A stretch of 64,000 nucleotides of DNA from Thermodesulfobacteriota bacterium (GTDB taxonomy: Bacteria; Desulfobacterota; DSM-4660; Desulfatiglandales; Desulfatiglandaceae): the NCBI GenBank assembly GCA_028278625.1, contig JANQDY010000109.1:62001-126000 (forward strand), written 5' to 3'. A program made the translations under genes and the position numbers. A model generated the notes under the pieces. The model saw only the letters and a list, made by a program, of their open reading frames with translations, searched no databases and was not told the DNA's origin. Below, one piece after another: positions 8,519 to 17,828 of the stretch (position 1 is the stretch's first letter; each line of letters starts with the position of its first letter).

Positions 8519-10150
8519 TCACTTACGATGGGAGGCCTGTGAAGACATTTCGCGCTCCGGTTTCGTTAACTGAATGAGGGTTTGTTCTCCCACGATCCCA
8601 TCCGCTTCCACGGCGCAGGCCCGTTGAAAATTCATGACACGTTTTTCCAGAATATCATCGAAAACCGCTCTTTCAGTGTCAGTGGACGGATCTCTCACAC
8701 CCTCAATGCGATCCAATTGCGCTTTAAGCCAGCGCACATCAGGACCAATATCCCCTTTCTTCAAGATGGCCGCCTTGATGGGCGGCGGTTTCCAGATTAA
8801 TGTGAAGTCGCCGAACCAGAAAGGGTCCAGATCTTTCTTGTCCACATATCGTTGTTTGTCACCCGAATGGAGGAGCACTTCCTGGTCCTTTATCTTTGTG
8901 GCGGCTACGAAATGCTTGCGTCCCTGTTTGTCGATCAGTTCCAGAACTGCCGGGCGATTTAAGTGTTTGAGGCTGGTCCAGTTTCCGCTGCCGTTGTAGC
9001 ACCGGTAGCCGACAGTGGGCACCCATTGGCAAACACTCTTTCCCGACGTAGCCGGATAGACCAATTCCCAATGTTTCAGGAGGGGTTCAAAGGCTTCCTC
9101 CATGCGGGTGCCGGGTCCCTCCCCGTCAAATAGATCAAGAAGGTCTTTGGCCGCTTTTCCGGATGGGCCGGCAGGGATCTCTTTGGGGGTCCCTGAAGCG
9201 GGTTTTTCCACAATCCCCTGCCATTTTGCCCACCAGTATCCGGGTTTCGGATTCTCCATATAAAACCAGGCCGCCACCAGGAGTGCCAGCACCGGCAGCC
9301 CCAGGATCCACCCTTTAGCAAACGGGCTTTTGATCCCAGCTTTCGTTCCCATGACTTCAGCTGCGGCCTTGCGGGCCAGGGCCCGGTTGACAATTGGGCT
9401 CTTTCGACCGTAGGCACCCAACAGGGCCCGATCACAGATGGTGTTGATCAAACGCGGAACACCCCCTGACAAACGGTGGATCAAGTGAAGGGTCCCCCGC
9501 GTGAAAAGCGACCGCTTGCACCCCGCCACCTCAAGGCGATGTTCAATGTAAGCGGTGGTTTCTTCGGAACCAAGCGGCGTCAAGTGGTAGCGGGCCGTGA
9601 TCCGTTGCCCCAGCTGGCGTAATTCCGGTTTGGCCATCATTCCTTTCAGTTCCGGCTGCCCGATGAGCAGGATCTGCAACAGTTTCTGCGTGTTGGTTTC
9701 CAGATTGGTCAGCAGTCGCACCTGTTCCAGGACATCGGTGCTGAGATTCTGCGCTTCATCGATGATCAATACGGTTCGTTGCCCTTTTGCGTGCATATCC
9801 AGCAAATGACGGTTCAGACGATCGATGAGCAGTTTGAGGCTGTCCGCCGGCGTTGGATAGGAGACTTTCAGTTCGTCGCAGATAGATGCCACCAGCTCGA
9901 GAGAACTCTGTTTGGGATTCAGGACAAGGGCCACCTCAACCCCTTCAGGCACCTGTTCAAGGAGGCTCCGGCACAGGGTGGTTTTTCCGGTTCCCACTTC
10001 ACCGGTGAGGAGCACGAACCCCCCCTTTTCACCCATTCCGAACAGCAGATGGGCCAGCGCTTCACGGTGGCGCTGGCTCATGAAAAGGAACCGGGGATCG
10101 GGCGTCAGAGAAAAAGGATTTTCAGTCAGCCCAAAATAAGAAAGATACAT
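8519..10150 (-). CDS. gspA: GspA/ExeA-like AAA+ ATPase with peptidoglycan-binding domain
   Basis: This 543-residue protein matches ExeA/GspA. The cytoplasmic AAA+ domain (1-270) has Walker A GEVGTGKTT (50-58) and Walker B TVLIIDEAQ (126-134). A membrane span lies at about 281-297. The periplasmic part has a peptidase-C39-like region (WVPTVGYRCYNGSGNW) and, near the end, a peptidoglycan-binding domain (GDIGPDVRWLKAQLDRI with FQRACAVEADGIVGEQT). In Aeromonas, ExeAB is needed for secretin assembly in the outer membrane; the same role is likely here with the GspD at 45665. The gspB gene follows in the same operon. Confidence 0.9.
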   Translation of the reverse strand: MYLSYFGLTENPFSLTPDPRFLFMSQRHREALAHLLFGMGEKGGFVLLTGEVGTGKTTLCRSLLEQVPEGVEVALVLNPKQSSLELVASICDELKVSYPTPADSLKLLIDRLNRHLLDMHAKGQRTVLIIDEAQNLSTDVLEQVRLLTNLETNTQKLLQILLIGQPELKGMMAKPELRQLGQRITARYHLTPLGSEETTAYIEHRLEVAGCKRSLFTRGTLHLIHRLSGGVPRLINTICDRALLGAYGRKSPIVNRALARKAAAEVMGTKAGIKSPFAKGWILGLPVLALLVAAWFYMENPKPGYWWAKWQGIVEKPASGTPKEIPAGPSGKAAKDLLDLFDGEGPGTRMEEAFEPLLKHWELVYPATSGKSVCQWVPTVGYRCYNGSGNWTSLKHLNRPAVLELIDKQGRKHFVAATKIKDQEVLLHSGDKQRYVDKKDLDPFWFGDFTLIWKPPPIKAAILKKGDIGPDVRWLKAQLDRIEGVRDPSTDTERAVFDDILEKRVMNFQRACAVEADGIVGEQTLIQLTKPEREMSSQASHRK

Positions 10151-10179
10151 AATCCACGGAAATGGTTCGTCGATAGCGC

Positions 10180-10974
10180 CTATTCTCCGCCGGTGGCGTT
10201 AAAGACCGGCGGTCGTTTTTCAAGAAATGCCTTCATCCCTTCCACCCCGTTTGACCGGCCCGCCACAAAGGACAGCAGGTGACGCTCATTCTCCAAATGG
10301 GTTTCAAAGCCGGTATTAAAGGCGTCGGTTATCAGCTTCTTGGAAGCGGCGAAGGAATCCAGGGACCTATCTTTCAGTCTGCACATGAGGTCATAGGATC
10401 TTTCAATTGCCTGGCCCTCTTCCACAATTTCGATGACGAGGCCCAATTCCTGGGCATCTTCTGCATTGATGGGCCGATCAAATGCCGCGATTTCGAGGGC
10501 TTTCGCTGCTCCCACCAGCCTTGGCAGCATAAAGGATCCACCTCCGTCGATGCTTAAGCCGCTGGAAGTGTAACCCTGCTTCAGAACGGCGTTTGCCGCC
10601 ATGACTCTGAAATCGCATGCAAGGGTCAGGGAAAAACCGCCCCCGGCAGCAGGGCCGTTAACGGCGGCAATGACCGGTTTGGGCATTCGCCGGATTTCAA
10701 GGATGCCCTGGTGAAATTGTGCTGCCAAGAGATGAAAGGCTTTCGAAAAGTCTTCCCCCTGGTCAGCAACCCATTTGAGATCACCACCGGCACAGAAGGC
10801 CTTCCCCTTTCCCGAAATGATGACACCTGCAACATTCCGGTCCAGGGCCAGAGCGGTCATCGACTTGGCAAATTCCTCCACCGTCGGCAAATCAAAGGCA
10901 TTATAGGCCTTCGGTCGATTGAAACAGACAATGGCAATGCCGTTTTTTTCTTCAAGATGAATTGTGTCTGCCAT
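10180..10974 (-). CDS. Enoyl-CoA hydratase/isomerase family protein
   Basis: This crotonase-fold protein has 264 residues when started at the ATG at 10974, which has GAGAGGTGA just upstream; a longer frame to 11043 would add 23 atypical residues. The oxyanion-hole segments are visible as KAFCAGGDLK and NGPAAGGGFSLTLACDFRV. The usual hydratase glutamates are not clearly in place: the segment after the second oxyanion loop reads GLSIDGGGSFMLPRLVG, with Asp where many hydratases have a Glu or Pro-Glu. The reaction could therefore be isomerase, hydratase or another CoA chemistry. It is a single gene divergent from moaA. Confidence 0.88.
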   Translation of the reverse strand: MADTIHLEEKNGIAIVCFNRPKAYNAFDLPTVEEFAKSMTALALDRNVAGVIISGKGKAFCAGGDLKWVADQGEDFSKAFHLLAAQFHQGILEIRRMPKPVIAAVNGPAAGGGFSLTLACDFRVMAANAVLKQGYTSSGLSIDGGGSFMLPRLVGAAKALEIAAFDRPINAEDAQELGLVIEIVEEGQAIERSYDLMCRLKDRSLDSFAASKKLITDAFNTGFETHLENERHLLSFVAGRSNGVEGMKAFLEKRPPVFNATGGE

Positions 10975-11134
10975 TTTTTCACCTCTCAAAGGATAGAATC
11001 CGGGGTTCCCGTGAATGGACGGTCCCTTTATGCGGTTCCTCATTTCAAATTTTATGGATAGTAGTTGACTCAGATCCCCTATTCCGGTATGGACTATATT
11101 ATTTTAAAAGCATCCCCTGCCACATGCGATTGCA

Positions 11135-12166
11135 GTGGAGGAAACATATCCTAAACAAGAAATGATTTCAATGGAAACAAAACCGCAATGCTTAATTGAC
11201 CACTTTGACAGGCATCTCAATTATCTCCGCATCTCCATTACGGACCGCTGCAACCTCAGGTGCACTTACTGTATGCCGCCTGAAGGTCTTGAAAAGATGG
11301 CCCACGGGGATATCCTCACTTATGAGGAGATCCTTCGTCTGGCACGAATCGCCGTTGGTCTGGGTGTGGACAAAATCCGACTGACCGGCGGAGAACCATT
11401 GGTCAGGAAGGATTTTCCCCTTTTACTTCCGGAGTTGATGTCCATATCCGGGCTGAAGGATGTCTCTATTACCACCAATGGCTTCTTCTTGAAAGAACAT
11501 CTTGAGAGCATCCGTTCAGCGGGTGTTAAACGCATCAACATCAGCCTTGACAGCCTCAACAGGGACCGATATCGGCGAATTACCGGCTTTGACGGGTTTG
11601 ACCGGGTTCGTGAGGCCATTCTTCTGGCGCATGAAATGGGGTTTCACCCCATCAAAATCAATATGGTGGTTCTAAAGGGTATCAATGATGACGAGGTGGC
11701 AGGTTTTGCGAAGCTTTCCACCAGATATCCCTTTCACGTGAGATTCATCGAATATATGCCCACCGGTCTCCTCTTTAACAACAGACCGTTTCAGCACGTG
11801 TCAAACGCGGTTGTTCGGGAAAGGCTGGAAGCGGATAATCGACTGATCCAGCTTCCGAAAAGACCCTCTGACGGGCCAACGGTGCGCTATCGCTACAAAG
11901 GTGCCAAAGGGGAAATCGGTTTCATCAGCCCCCTGACCCACCATTTTTGCCAAATCTGTAACCGATTGAGACTCACCTCAAACGGACATTTGAGGCCCTG
12001 CCTTCTTTCGGACAAAGAGCTGGACTTAAAAGGGCCAATGCGGGCAGGCGCCACGGACAGGGAGTTGGAAAAGATCTTTTCGACGGCAACCGACCATAAA
12101 CCCCGCGCTCACAGCCTGGAGGATGAAGCATCTCTTTCAGGCAGAATGTCAGCCATCGGCGGGTGA
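11135..12166 (+). CDS. moaA: GTP 3',8-cyclase MoaA, molybdenum cofactor biosynthesis
   Basis: This radical-SAM enzyme starts molybdopterin synthesis by converting GTP to 3',8-cyclo-GTP. Counting from the GTG at 11135, the SAM-cluster motif is CNLRCTYC with Cys39, Cys43 and Cys46. The second cluster ligands lie in HHFCQICNRLRLTSNGHLRP followed by Cys, and the protein ends with the conserved Gly-Gly tail (SAIGG) needed for activity. The start is uncertain: ATGs at 11162 and 11171 are equally plausible, and no start has an ideally spaced ribosome-binding site. No other moa or mob gene lies nearby. A Mo/W cofactor fits an anaerobe with formate dehydrogenases. Confidence 0.93.
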   Translation: MEETYPKQEMISMETKPQCLIDHFDRHLNYLRISITDRCNLRCTYCMPPEGLEKMAHGDILTYEEILRLARIAVGLGVDKIRLTGGEPLVRKDFPLLLPELMSISGLKDVSITTNGFFLKEHLESIRSAGVKRINISLDSLNRDRYRRITGFDGFDRVREAILLAHEMGFHPIKINMVVLKGINDDEVAGFAKLSTRYPFHVRFIEYMPTGLLFNNRPFQHVSNAVVRERLEADNRLIQLPKRPSDGPTVRYRYKGAKGEIGFISPLTHHFCQICNRLRLTSNGHLRPCLLSDKELDLKGPMRAGATDRELEKIFSTATDHKPRAHSLEDEASLSGRMSAIGG

Positions 12167-12246
12167 TGTGATCGGGGAATGTGGCGCGCGGTTTGCGGAA
12201 GAAGGAGCGGTTTGAAGCTGCTACAGCCGGGATGCTTTTTCATGAC

Positions 12247-13086
12247 TCACTTTGACAGAAGTTTTTCCGCATTTGATCCTTTTATTTGCGCCATTTGGTC
12301 CAGGGACAATCCGGCCTTGTCCATCTCCTTGAAATACCGCTCCGGTTTTAAAAGCGGGTAGTCGCTGCCGAAAAGGATTTTATCGAAACCCACTACCTCT
12401 CCCGCGATCCGGTACATCTCTGGATGATACAGAAACGGCGATGCTGCCGTGTCGAACCACACGTTTTTAAGCACCTCTTTCACCTCTTTTTTCATTAGCA
12501 TATAAAAGAGAAGTCCGCCGCCCCAATGGGCCAGAATGATACGGTTTTCTGAGTACCTTTTCACGAAACCGTAAATCTGGGCGAGGGTGTTGGGAGTTTT
12601 GCCCGGGTATTGATGTCCCACCGGTTCATTGGTATGCAGCATGAAAAGGGCCTTTCGCTCTCTTACAAGGGCCATGACCGGTGCGAGGGTGTCAATGACC
12701 CGACTCGAGATACCGCCACCGTAAACGGCCAGTTCTCCCACACCCGAAAGTCCCTGGTCGAGACACCGTTCCGCCTCCGTGGCCCCTTTGTTTGAAAGGG
12801 GGGAAAAGCAGACCAGTCCTACCAGCCGCTCGGGGAACCGGCTGACGGCCTCCATCACATAGTCGTTGTGCCGTCTGAAGTTCTCCGGATTTTCCCAGGG
12901 AAAACCGAACACGATCGATTTTGTGACCCCTTGATCGTCCATCATGGTGATCAATTCCCGGGCGCCTGCGAGCCTCGCTTTCGGTGAGTTGTAAATGCTT
13001 TGAAAGGACGGTTCACCTTTGAGGAAATCATTTCGATTCTCCCTCATACGGGAAGGGAAAATATGGGTATGAGCGTCAATGATCAT
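12247..13086 (-). CDS. Amidohydrolase-2 family metal-dependent hydrolase
   Basis: This 279-residue TIM-barrel protein belongs to the amidohydrolase-2 family (COG2159-like). The metal-binding HTH sits at the start (IIDAHTHIF), a barrel histidine is in ALFMLHTNEP, another in IILAHWGGG, and the metal-binding Asp lies in LFGSDYP. Members act as decarboxylases or hydrolases; the substrate is not evident. The ATG at 13086 has AAAGGAG 8 nt upstream, so the start is well supported. It faces moaA tail to tail and has no clear partner gene. Confidence 0.85.
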   Translation of the reverse strand: MIIDAHTHIFPSRMRENRNDFLKGEPSFQSIYNSPKARLAGARELITMMDDQGVTKSIVFGFPWENPENFRRHNDYVMEAVSRFPERLVGLVCFSPLSNKGATEAERCLDQGLSGVGELAVYGGGISSRVIDTLAPVMALVRERKALFMLHTNEPVGHQYPGKTPNTLAQIYGFVKRYSENRIILAHWGGGLLFYMLMKKEVKEVLKNVWFDTAASPFLYHPEMYRIAGEVVGFDKILFGSDYPLLKPERYFKEMDKAGLSLDQMAQIKGSNAEKLLSK

Positions 13087-13168
13087 GAATAGACTCCTTT
13101 CATGGGAATCGCAGAGAGGATGCGGCTGCCTCTTGAGCTCAAAGCGGCCAACGTCTTAAAGGGATGCA

Positions 13169-15415
13169 TTACAACATATCGTAAGGATCCACGTCCACCA
13201 TCATTTGGACACGGCGGGCCCCCGGCATTTGTTCAAAAACCTTTTCAGCCTCCCTTAGAAAATGCTTTAACAGCGTGGCGCTACGGCATTTGATCAGCAA
13301 TTGCCACCGAAATTTGTTTTTCAGCCGGGGCATGGGTGCTTTTACCGGACCCAAAAGTTCTATTTCCTTTCCTCGGGTGGGCCAGTTTTTGAGCATTTGC
13401 CGCAAATTGAAGCCCAGGTTCCGAACGATACTGCCTGCTTTTTCGGCATTGTCCCCCTGTAATTTGAGACAGGCCAGATTGGAGAAGGGGGGATAGCGAA
13501 GGTGTTTCCTTATGTTCAATTCTTTTTTGAAAAAAAGACTGAAATCGTGGTTAATGGCTGCCTGTATCACGTAATGGCCCGGGTTGAACGTCTGAATCAT
13601 GACCCGTCCTCCATGTTCTCCGCGCCCTGCTCTTCCGGCCACCTGGCATAGAAGCTGAAAGGTTCTTTCTCCGGCTCTGAAATCCGGAAAACTCAACGTC
13701 AGGTCCGCGGAAATAACCCCCACCAGCGTCACACGGGGAAAATCGTATCCCTTGGTGATCATCTGAGTTCCCAATAGAATGTCGGTTCGTTCCCCGGCAA
13801 AGGCCCTTATGATGTCTGAAGCCGCGCCCTTTTTACGGGTTGAATCGGTATCCATGCGGGCGATGCGAACACCGGGATAGAGGGCATTCAGTTCCAGCTC
13901 CATCTTTTCAGTGCCGAACCCGAAAGGCCTAAGACTGTGCCCGCCGCAACTCCCGCAGGGCACGTTTGGGGGGGATTTGAAACCGCAAAAGTGGCAGAGC
14001 AGCCGGTTCGCATGGAGGTGAAACGTAAGGGATACGTCACAGTTGGGGCACCGCAGTGCCTGTCCGCATGACCGGCACAGAAAGATCCGGTGAAAACCCC
14101 GGCGGTTCAAAAAAAGAATCGATTGATTTCCGGCTTCGAGGTTTTCCTTAAGGGCCTTCCTAAGCGCTGGACTGATCATCGGTTCTTCCGTGCCCGGGCC
14201 TTTGACCTTTCGCATGTCTACGATTTCAACCCTCGGCAAGGGGCGCCGGTGCACCCTTTCAGGCATTTTGAGTAGACTGTACCGGGAAGTATCGGCGTTA
14301 TGAAAGGACTGGACCGACGGCGTGCCGGACCCGAGAACCACGGCGGCATTCTCCAGCCGCCCCCGGACCACCGCCGCATCCCTGGCGCAATAGGCGGGTC
14401 CTGTACTTCCCGACTGCACATAGGCGGTATCATGCTCTTCGTCCACAATGATGAGACCCAGGCGCGGGAGGGGCGCAAAGAGCGCTGACCTGGCGCCGAT
14501 AACCAGATCCACTTCTCCCGCCACCATTTGGGACCATCGGACCGAACGTTCGCGCTTACTCAGTCCGCTATGATAGAGGGTTACCCTATTTCCCAAACGG
14601 TGACGGAAAACACCTTCAAAATAAACGGCCAGAAGAATTTCGGGGACCATCAAAATCGCCTGCCGACCGGTATTCATCAGGTGTTCGATGGCTCTGGCAT
14701 AGACTTCGGTCTTTCCGCTACCCGTGACGCCGTAAAGCAAAAAGGTTTCAAAAGTTCTCTGATCCAATCGGTTCTTGATTTGGGCCAGAGCGGACCGCTG
14801 ATGGAAATTGAGGGGATGGGGTCCGAATCGTTGTGAACGCTCCGGAATCCCTTGTTTTCCGGTTTCAGTTGTCTTAGGGGTTTTGGGTTTTTCTCGCCGG
14901 ACCCTGTTTTCGATCCGGATCCATCCCTTTTGTTCAAGGGCATGGACCTCCTTCATGGGCCATGGGAACCTTTTACCCGGGTTCTTTTTGATCCAATCCA
15001 ACCGTTCTGCTTCCGGACCCTTAAAGAGTCTGCCATCCATGAATGCCTTTCCCTTTGGGGTCAGTGTGGCCCATTTAAAATGTTCTCCCGGAAGGGATGC
15101 ATGAATCACCATGCCCAGCGGATGACGGTAGTAATCGGCCATCCACCTAAAAAAAGAGATCATCCGGGGATGAAAGAGGGGTTCAGGATTCAACAGGTCC
15201 GCAATTTCCTTTAGAGGGTAGTCCGGCTTTTCAATTATTCTTTCCATCACATAACCGGTTACCCGCCGGCGGCCCAAAGGGACCGTAACACGGCTGCCCA
15301 CGGAAACAAGGGGTTTAAGATCTTCCGGTACGGTGTAAAGAAAGGTATCATTCACGGGTGCCGAGACGGCAATGCTAATGCAGCAGAAAGGATCATGGGC
15401 GCTTTTTTTCGTCAT
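13169..15415 (-). CDS. priA: Primosomal protein N' (PriA helicase)
   Basis: This 748-residue protein has the full PriA plan: a 3'-end DNA-binding domain at the N-terminus, a superfamily-2 helicase core with Walker A GVTGSGKTEVY and a DEEH box (IIVDEEHD), and the zinc region with four Cys pairs (CRSC, CPNC, CHFC, CGSC). PriA recognises stalled forks and reloads the replicative helicase. Its start overlaps the last 23 nt of the upstream PLP-enzyme gene, which suggests translational coupling. Confidence 0.95.
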   Translation of the reverse strand: MTKKSAHDPFCCISIAVSAPVNDTFLYTVPEDLKPLVSVGSRVTVPLGRRRVTGYVMERIIEKPDYPLKEIADLLNPEPLFHPRMISFFRWMADYYRHPLGMVIHASLPGEHFKWATLTPKGKAFMDGRLFKGPEAERLDWIKKNPGKRFPWPMKEVHALEQKGWIRIENRVRREKPKTPKTTETGKQGIPERSQRFGPHPLNFHQRSALAQIKNRLDQRTFETFLLYGVTGSGKTEVYARAIEHLMNTGRQAILMVPEILLAVYFEGVFRHRLGNRVTLYHSGLSKRERSVRWSQMVAGEVDLVIGARSALFAPLPRLGLIIVDEEHDTAYVQSGSTGPAYCARDAAVVRGRLENAAVVLGSGTPSVQSFHNADTSRYSLLKMPERVHRRPLPRVEIVDMRKVKGPGTEEPMISPALRKALKENLEAGNQSILFLNRRGFHRIFLCRSCGQALRCPNCDVSLTFHLHANRLLCHFCGFKSPPNVPCGSCGGHSLRPFGFGTEKMELELNALYPGVRIARMDTDSTRKKGAASDIIRAFAGERTDILLGTQMITKGYDFPRVTLVGVISADLTLSFPDFRAGERTFQLLCQVAGRAGRGEHGGRVMIQTFNPGHYVIQAAINHDFSLFFKKELNIRKHLRYPPFSNLACLKLQGDNAEKAGSIVRNLGFNLRQMLKNWPTRGKEIELLGPVKAPMPRLKNKFRWQLLIKCRSATLLKHFLREAEKVFEQMPGARRVQMMVDVDPYDML

Positions 15416-16562
15416 TTTGCATCTTTCTCACCTGCCCCATGACGGCTTGGGCCGCTGCTTCAATCTGAGCAATGGTGTTGGATCTTCCCAGGCTGAATCT
15501 CAATGCGCCCATGCCCACCTTCGGGGCCACTCCCATGGCCGACAGCACGTGGGAAAGGGTCACCCCCTGGTCGTGACAGGCGGCCCCTGTTGACGCCAAC
15601 ACATGGGGGATGTTGGAGAGAATCTCTCCGCCCGGAAGGCCTGGGACTGAAACATTTAAGGTATTGGGCAACCGGGCTTTTGGCGGACCGTTGAGCACTA
15701 GACCATCAATACCGTCAAAAAGCAACGCCTGAAGGTGATCCCTCAGACCGTAAAGCGCTTTTTCGTCTCCTTCGAGACGTTCCATGGCCACGCGGCATGC
15801 GGCACCCAGGCCGACGGCGAGGATGGTGTTTTCCGTTCCCGCGCGCCTTCCGTTTTCCTGACCGGCCCCATGCATGAGCGGCGTAAGCGTTAGCCCTTCT
15901 CTCATGTAGAGAGCGCCCACTCCTTTGGGTCCGTAGAGCTTATGCCCCGCCAGACTCAAAAAATCCACATCCAGAGCTTTCACATTAACGGGAATTTTTC
16001 CAATGGCCTGGGCCGCGTCCGTGTGCAGCAAAACGCCATGATTCCGGGCGATTTCAGCAATCTCCCGGATGGGCTGAAGGGCGCCGGTCTCGTTATTCGC
16101 CAGCATGATGCTGATGAGCTTGGTGTTGGAGGTAATGGCCTGCCTCACCTGATCCGGGTTCACGAGACCTTCTCCGTCCACCGGCAGGATTGTCACGCGT
16201 GCTCCCAGCTCGCTCAAAAAGAGGGCGGGATTCAAAATGGCCGGATGCTCCACCGAAGCGGTGATCAAATGGCATCTTTCCGGATGTCTCAAGTCAACGA
16301 CCCCTTTTAAGACCATGTTGTTGCTTTCAGTCCCTCCCGAAGTGAAAACGATTTCACCCGGTTGACAACCCAAAAGGGCTGACACTTCTTCCCTTGCGCG
16401 GACGATCCCTTCCTTTGCCCTTTCGCCTAACAGGTGAGCGCTCGAAGGGTTTCCGAAATGCTTCTCCATGAAGGGCACCATGGCGGAAACGGCTTCGGCT
16501 GCGAGGGGAGTGGTACCGTTATGATCCAGATAGATGCGTTGGGTTGATGCTGTTTCTCTCAT
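15393..16562 (-). CDS. Cysteine desulfurase family protein resembling selenocysteine lyase
   Basis: This class-V PLP enzyme is 389 residues long from the ATG at 16562, which has AAAGG upstream; a longer frame exists to 16640. The PLP lysine is Lys208 in SLAGHKLYGPKG, and GGTESNN and VEHPAIL are typical. The catalytic-cysteine loop is LASTGAACHDQ (Cys329), not the S-S-G-S-A-C-T-S loop of IscS. The G-A-A-C-H loop matches what I recall of selenocysteine lyases such as mammalian SCLY, so it may release selenium from selenocysteine, sulfur from cysteine, or both. No iscU or other iron-sulfur scaffold is adjacent; the next gene is priA, overlapping by 23 nt. Confidence 0.88.
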   Translation of the reverse strand: MRETASTQRIYLDHNGTTPLAAEAVSAMVPFMEKHFGNPSSAHLLGERAKEGIVRAREEVSALLGCQPGEIVFTSGGTESNNMVLKGVVDLRHPERCHLITASVEHPAILNPALFLSELGARVTILPVDGEGLVNPDQVRQAITSNTKLISIMLANNETGALQPIREIAEIARNHGVLLHTDAAQAIGKIPVNVKALDVDFLSLAGHKLYGPKGVGALYMREGLTLTPLMHGAGQENGRRAGTENTILAVGLGAACRVAMERLEGDEKALYGLRDHLQALLFDGIDGLVLNGPPKARLPNTLNVSVPGLPGGEILSNIPHVLASTGAACHDQGVTLSHVLSAMGVAPKVGMGALRFSLGRSNTIAQIEAAAQAVMGQVRKMQNDEKKRP

Positions 16563-16701
16563 TAGAACCGCCTTTCTTTGGAATTCCGGACGCCCAAGTT
16601 TAAGGTTCTCGGGTCGGCCACCGTCCCAAAGGATATTCATGATTCCGTCGGGACACCCATTGCTATTCTTATACTGGGCTTTTTAGAATAAATTTTGCCA
16701 A

Positions 16702-16730
16702 TTGACAACATTTTACATAAATGCTAGAGA
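16702..16730 (+). promoter_or_regulatory. Possible sigma-70-type promoter for the KAS III operon
   Basis: TTGACA at 16702-16707 is perfect, but the -10 candidate after 17 bp, TAGAGA (16725-16730), is only a partial match. It lies 90 bp before the KAS III start in the 257-bp divergent gap. Confidence 0.35.
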
Positions 16731-16819
16731 TAGCATCCCAAAGGACCTGCCTGGCCCTTTAAGTGTGTGCCTCAATTGAAATAGATGCAATTTAAGATAT
16801 TTGTGGAGAAGGTTCAGCC

Positions 16820-17809
16820 ATGCATTCCGTGAGAATTCTGGGAACAGGATCTTATGTGCCCCCAAAGATTCTATCCAACCATGATATTCAGAAGATGGGG
16901 CTTGAAACATCAGATGAGTGGATTGTCAAAAGGACCGGCGTCAGCCAGAGAAGGATTGCCGATCCGGACGTGACAACCTCCGACCTTGCCTGTGAGGCAT
17001 CCCTTCAGGCCTTTGATATGGCCGGTATGACCGCGAAAGATGTTGACCTCATTTTAGTGGCCACCATCACTCCGGATACTTGCTGCCCTTCGGCGGCCAA
17101 CTGGCTGCAGGCCAAACTGGACGCGCCGCAGGCGATCACCTTTGACGTCACGGCCGCCTGCTGCGGTTTTATTTTCGCCCTCAACGTGGCGGAACAATAC
17201 CTAAGGACCGGCGCCGCCAAGACGGTCCTGGTGGTGGCGTCCGAGGTGATGACCCGCACCCTGGACTGGACGGATCGGAGTTCCTGCATCCTGTGGGGGG
17301 ACGGTGCCGGTGCTGCCGTGGTTCAACTGGGAGATACCGGGCCTGAGATTCTGTCCACCCACTTGCATACGGATGGTCATAACGGCCAGGATCTCCTGTT
17401 GCCCGGCGGCGGCTCCAAAACCACGCCCATCTCCCATGAGAGTGTGGATGAAAAACGTCACGTTCTGCAGTTGATCGAAGCCAATGCCAGCTTCAGGGTG
17501 GCGGTAAGGCATTTTGTTGATTCCATCAAGGAATCGGCGGCGCACAACGGGGTGGACGTTCACGACATTGACTGGTTTATTCCCCATCAGGCCAATTTGC
17601 GGATGTTCCAGTCCATGGCCAAGATGCTCTCTCTTTCAATGGAAAAATTCTACGTTACCCTCAACAAATACGGAAATATTTCATCGGCCTCCTGTGCCAT
17701 TGCGCTTAATGAGGCGGTTCGCGATGGCAGTATTCAGAAGGATCATCTGGTCTGTCTGCCGGTGTTCGGTGGCGGCCTTACTTGGGGGAGCGCTCTCATC
17801 CGCTGGTAA
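16820..17809 (+). CDS. fabH: 3-oxoacyl-ACP synthase III (FabH-like)
   Basis: This 329-residue thiolase-fold enzyme carries the KAS III triad: Cys114 in DVTAACCGF, His256 in WFIPHQANLRM and Asn286 in NKYGNISSAS. It would condense an acyl-CoA with malonyl-ACP. The cysteine is doubled (Cys114-Cys115) where FabH proteins usually have Cys followed by Ala or Ser. AGAAGG lies 6 nt before the ATG. No other fab gene or acpP is nearby; the next gene is an alpha/beta hydrolase 19 nt downstream, so a role in a specialised acyl product rather than bulk fatty-acid initiation is possible. Confidence 0.88.
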   Translation: MHSVRILGTGSYVPPKILSNHDIQKMGLETSDEWIVKRTGVSQRRIADPDVTTSDLACEASLQAFDMAGMTAKDVDLILVATITPDTCCPSAANWLQAKLDAPQAITFDVTAACCGFIFALNVAEQYLRTGAAKTVLVVASEVMTRTLDWTDRSSCILWGDGAGAAVVQLGDTGPEILSTHLHTDGHNGQDLLLPGGGSKTTPISHESVDEKRHVLQLIEANASFRVAVRHFVDSIKESAAHNGVDVHDIDWFIPHQANLRMFQSMAKMLSLSMEKFYVTLNKYGNISSASCAIALNEAVRDGSIQKDHLVCLPVFGGGLTWGSALIRW

Positions 17810-17828
17810 CAGCTTGTTTTAGGGAGGA

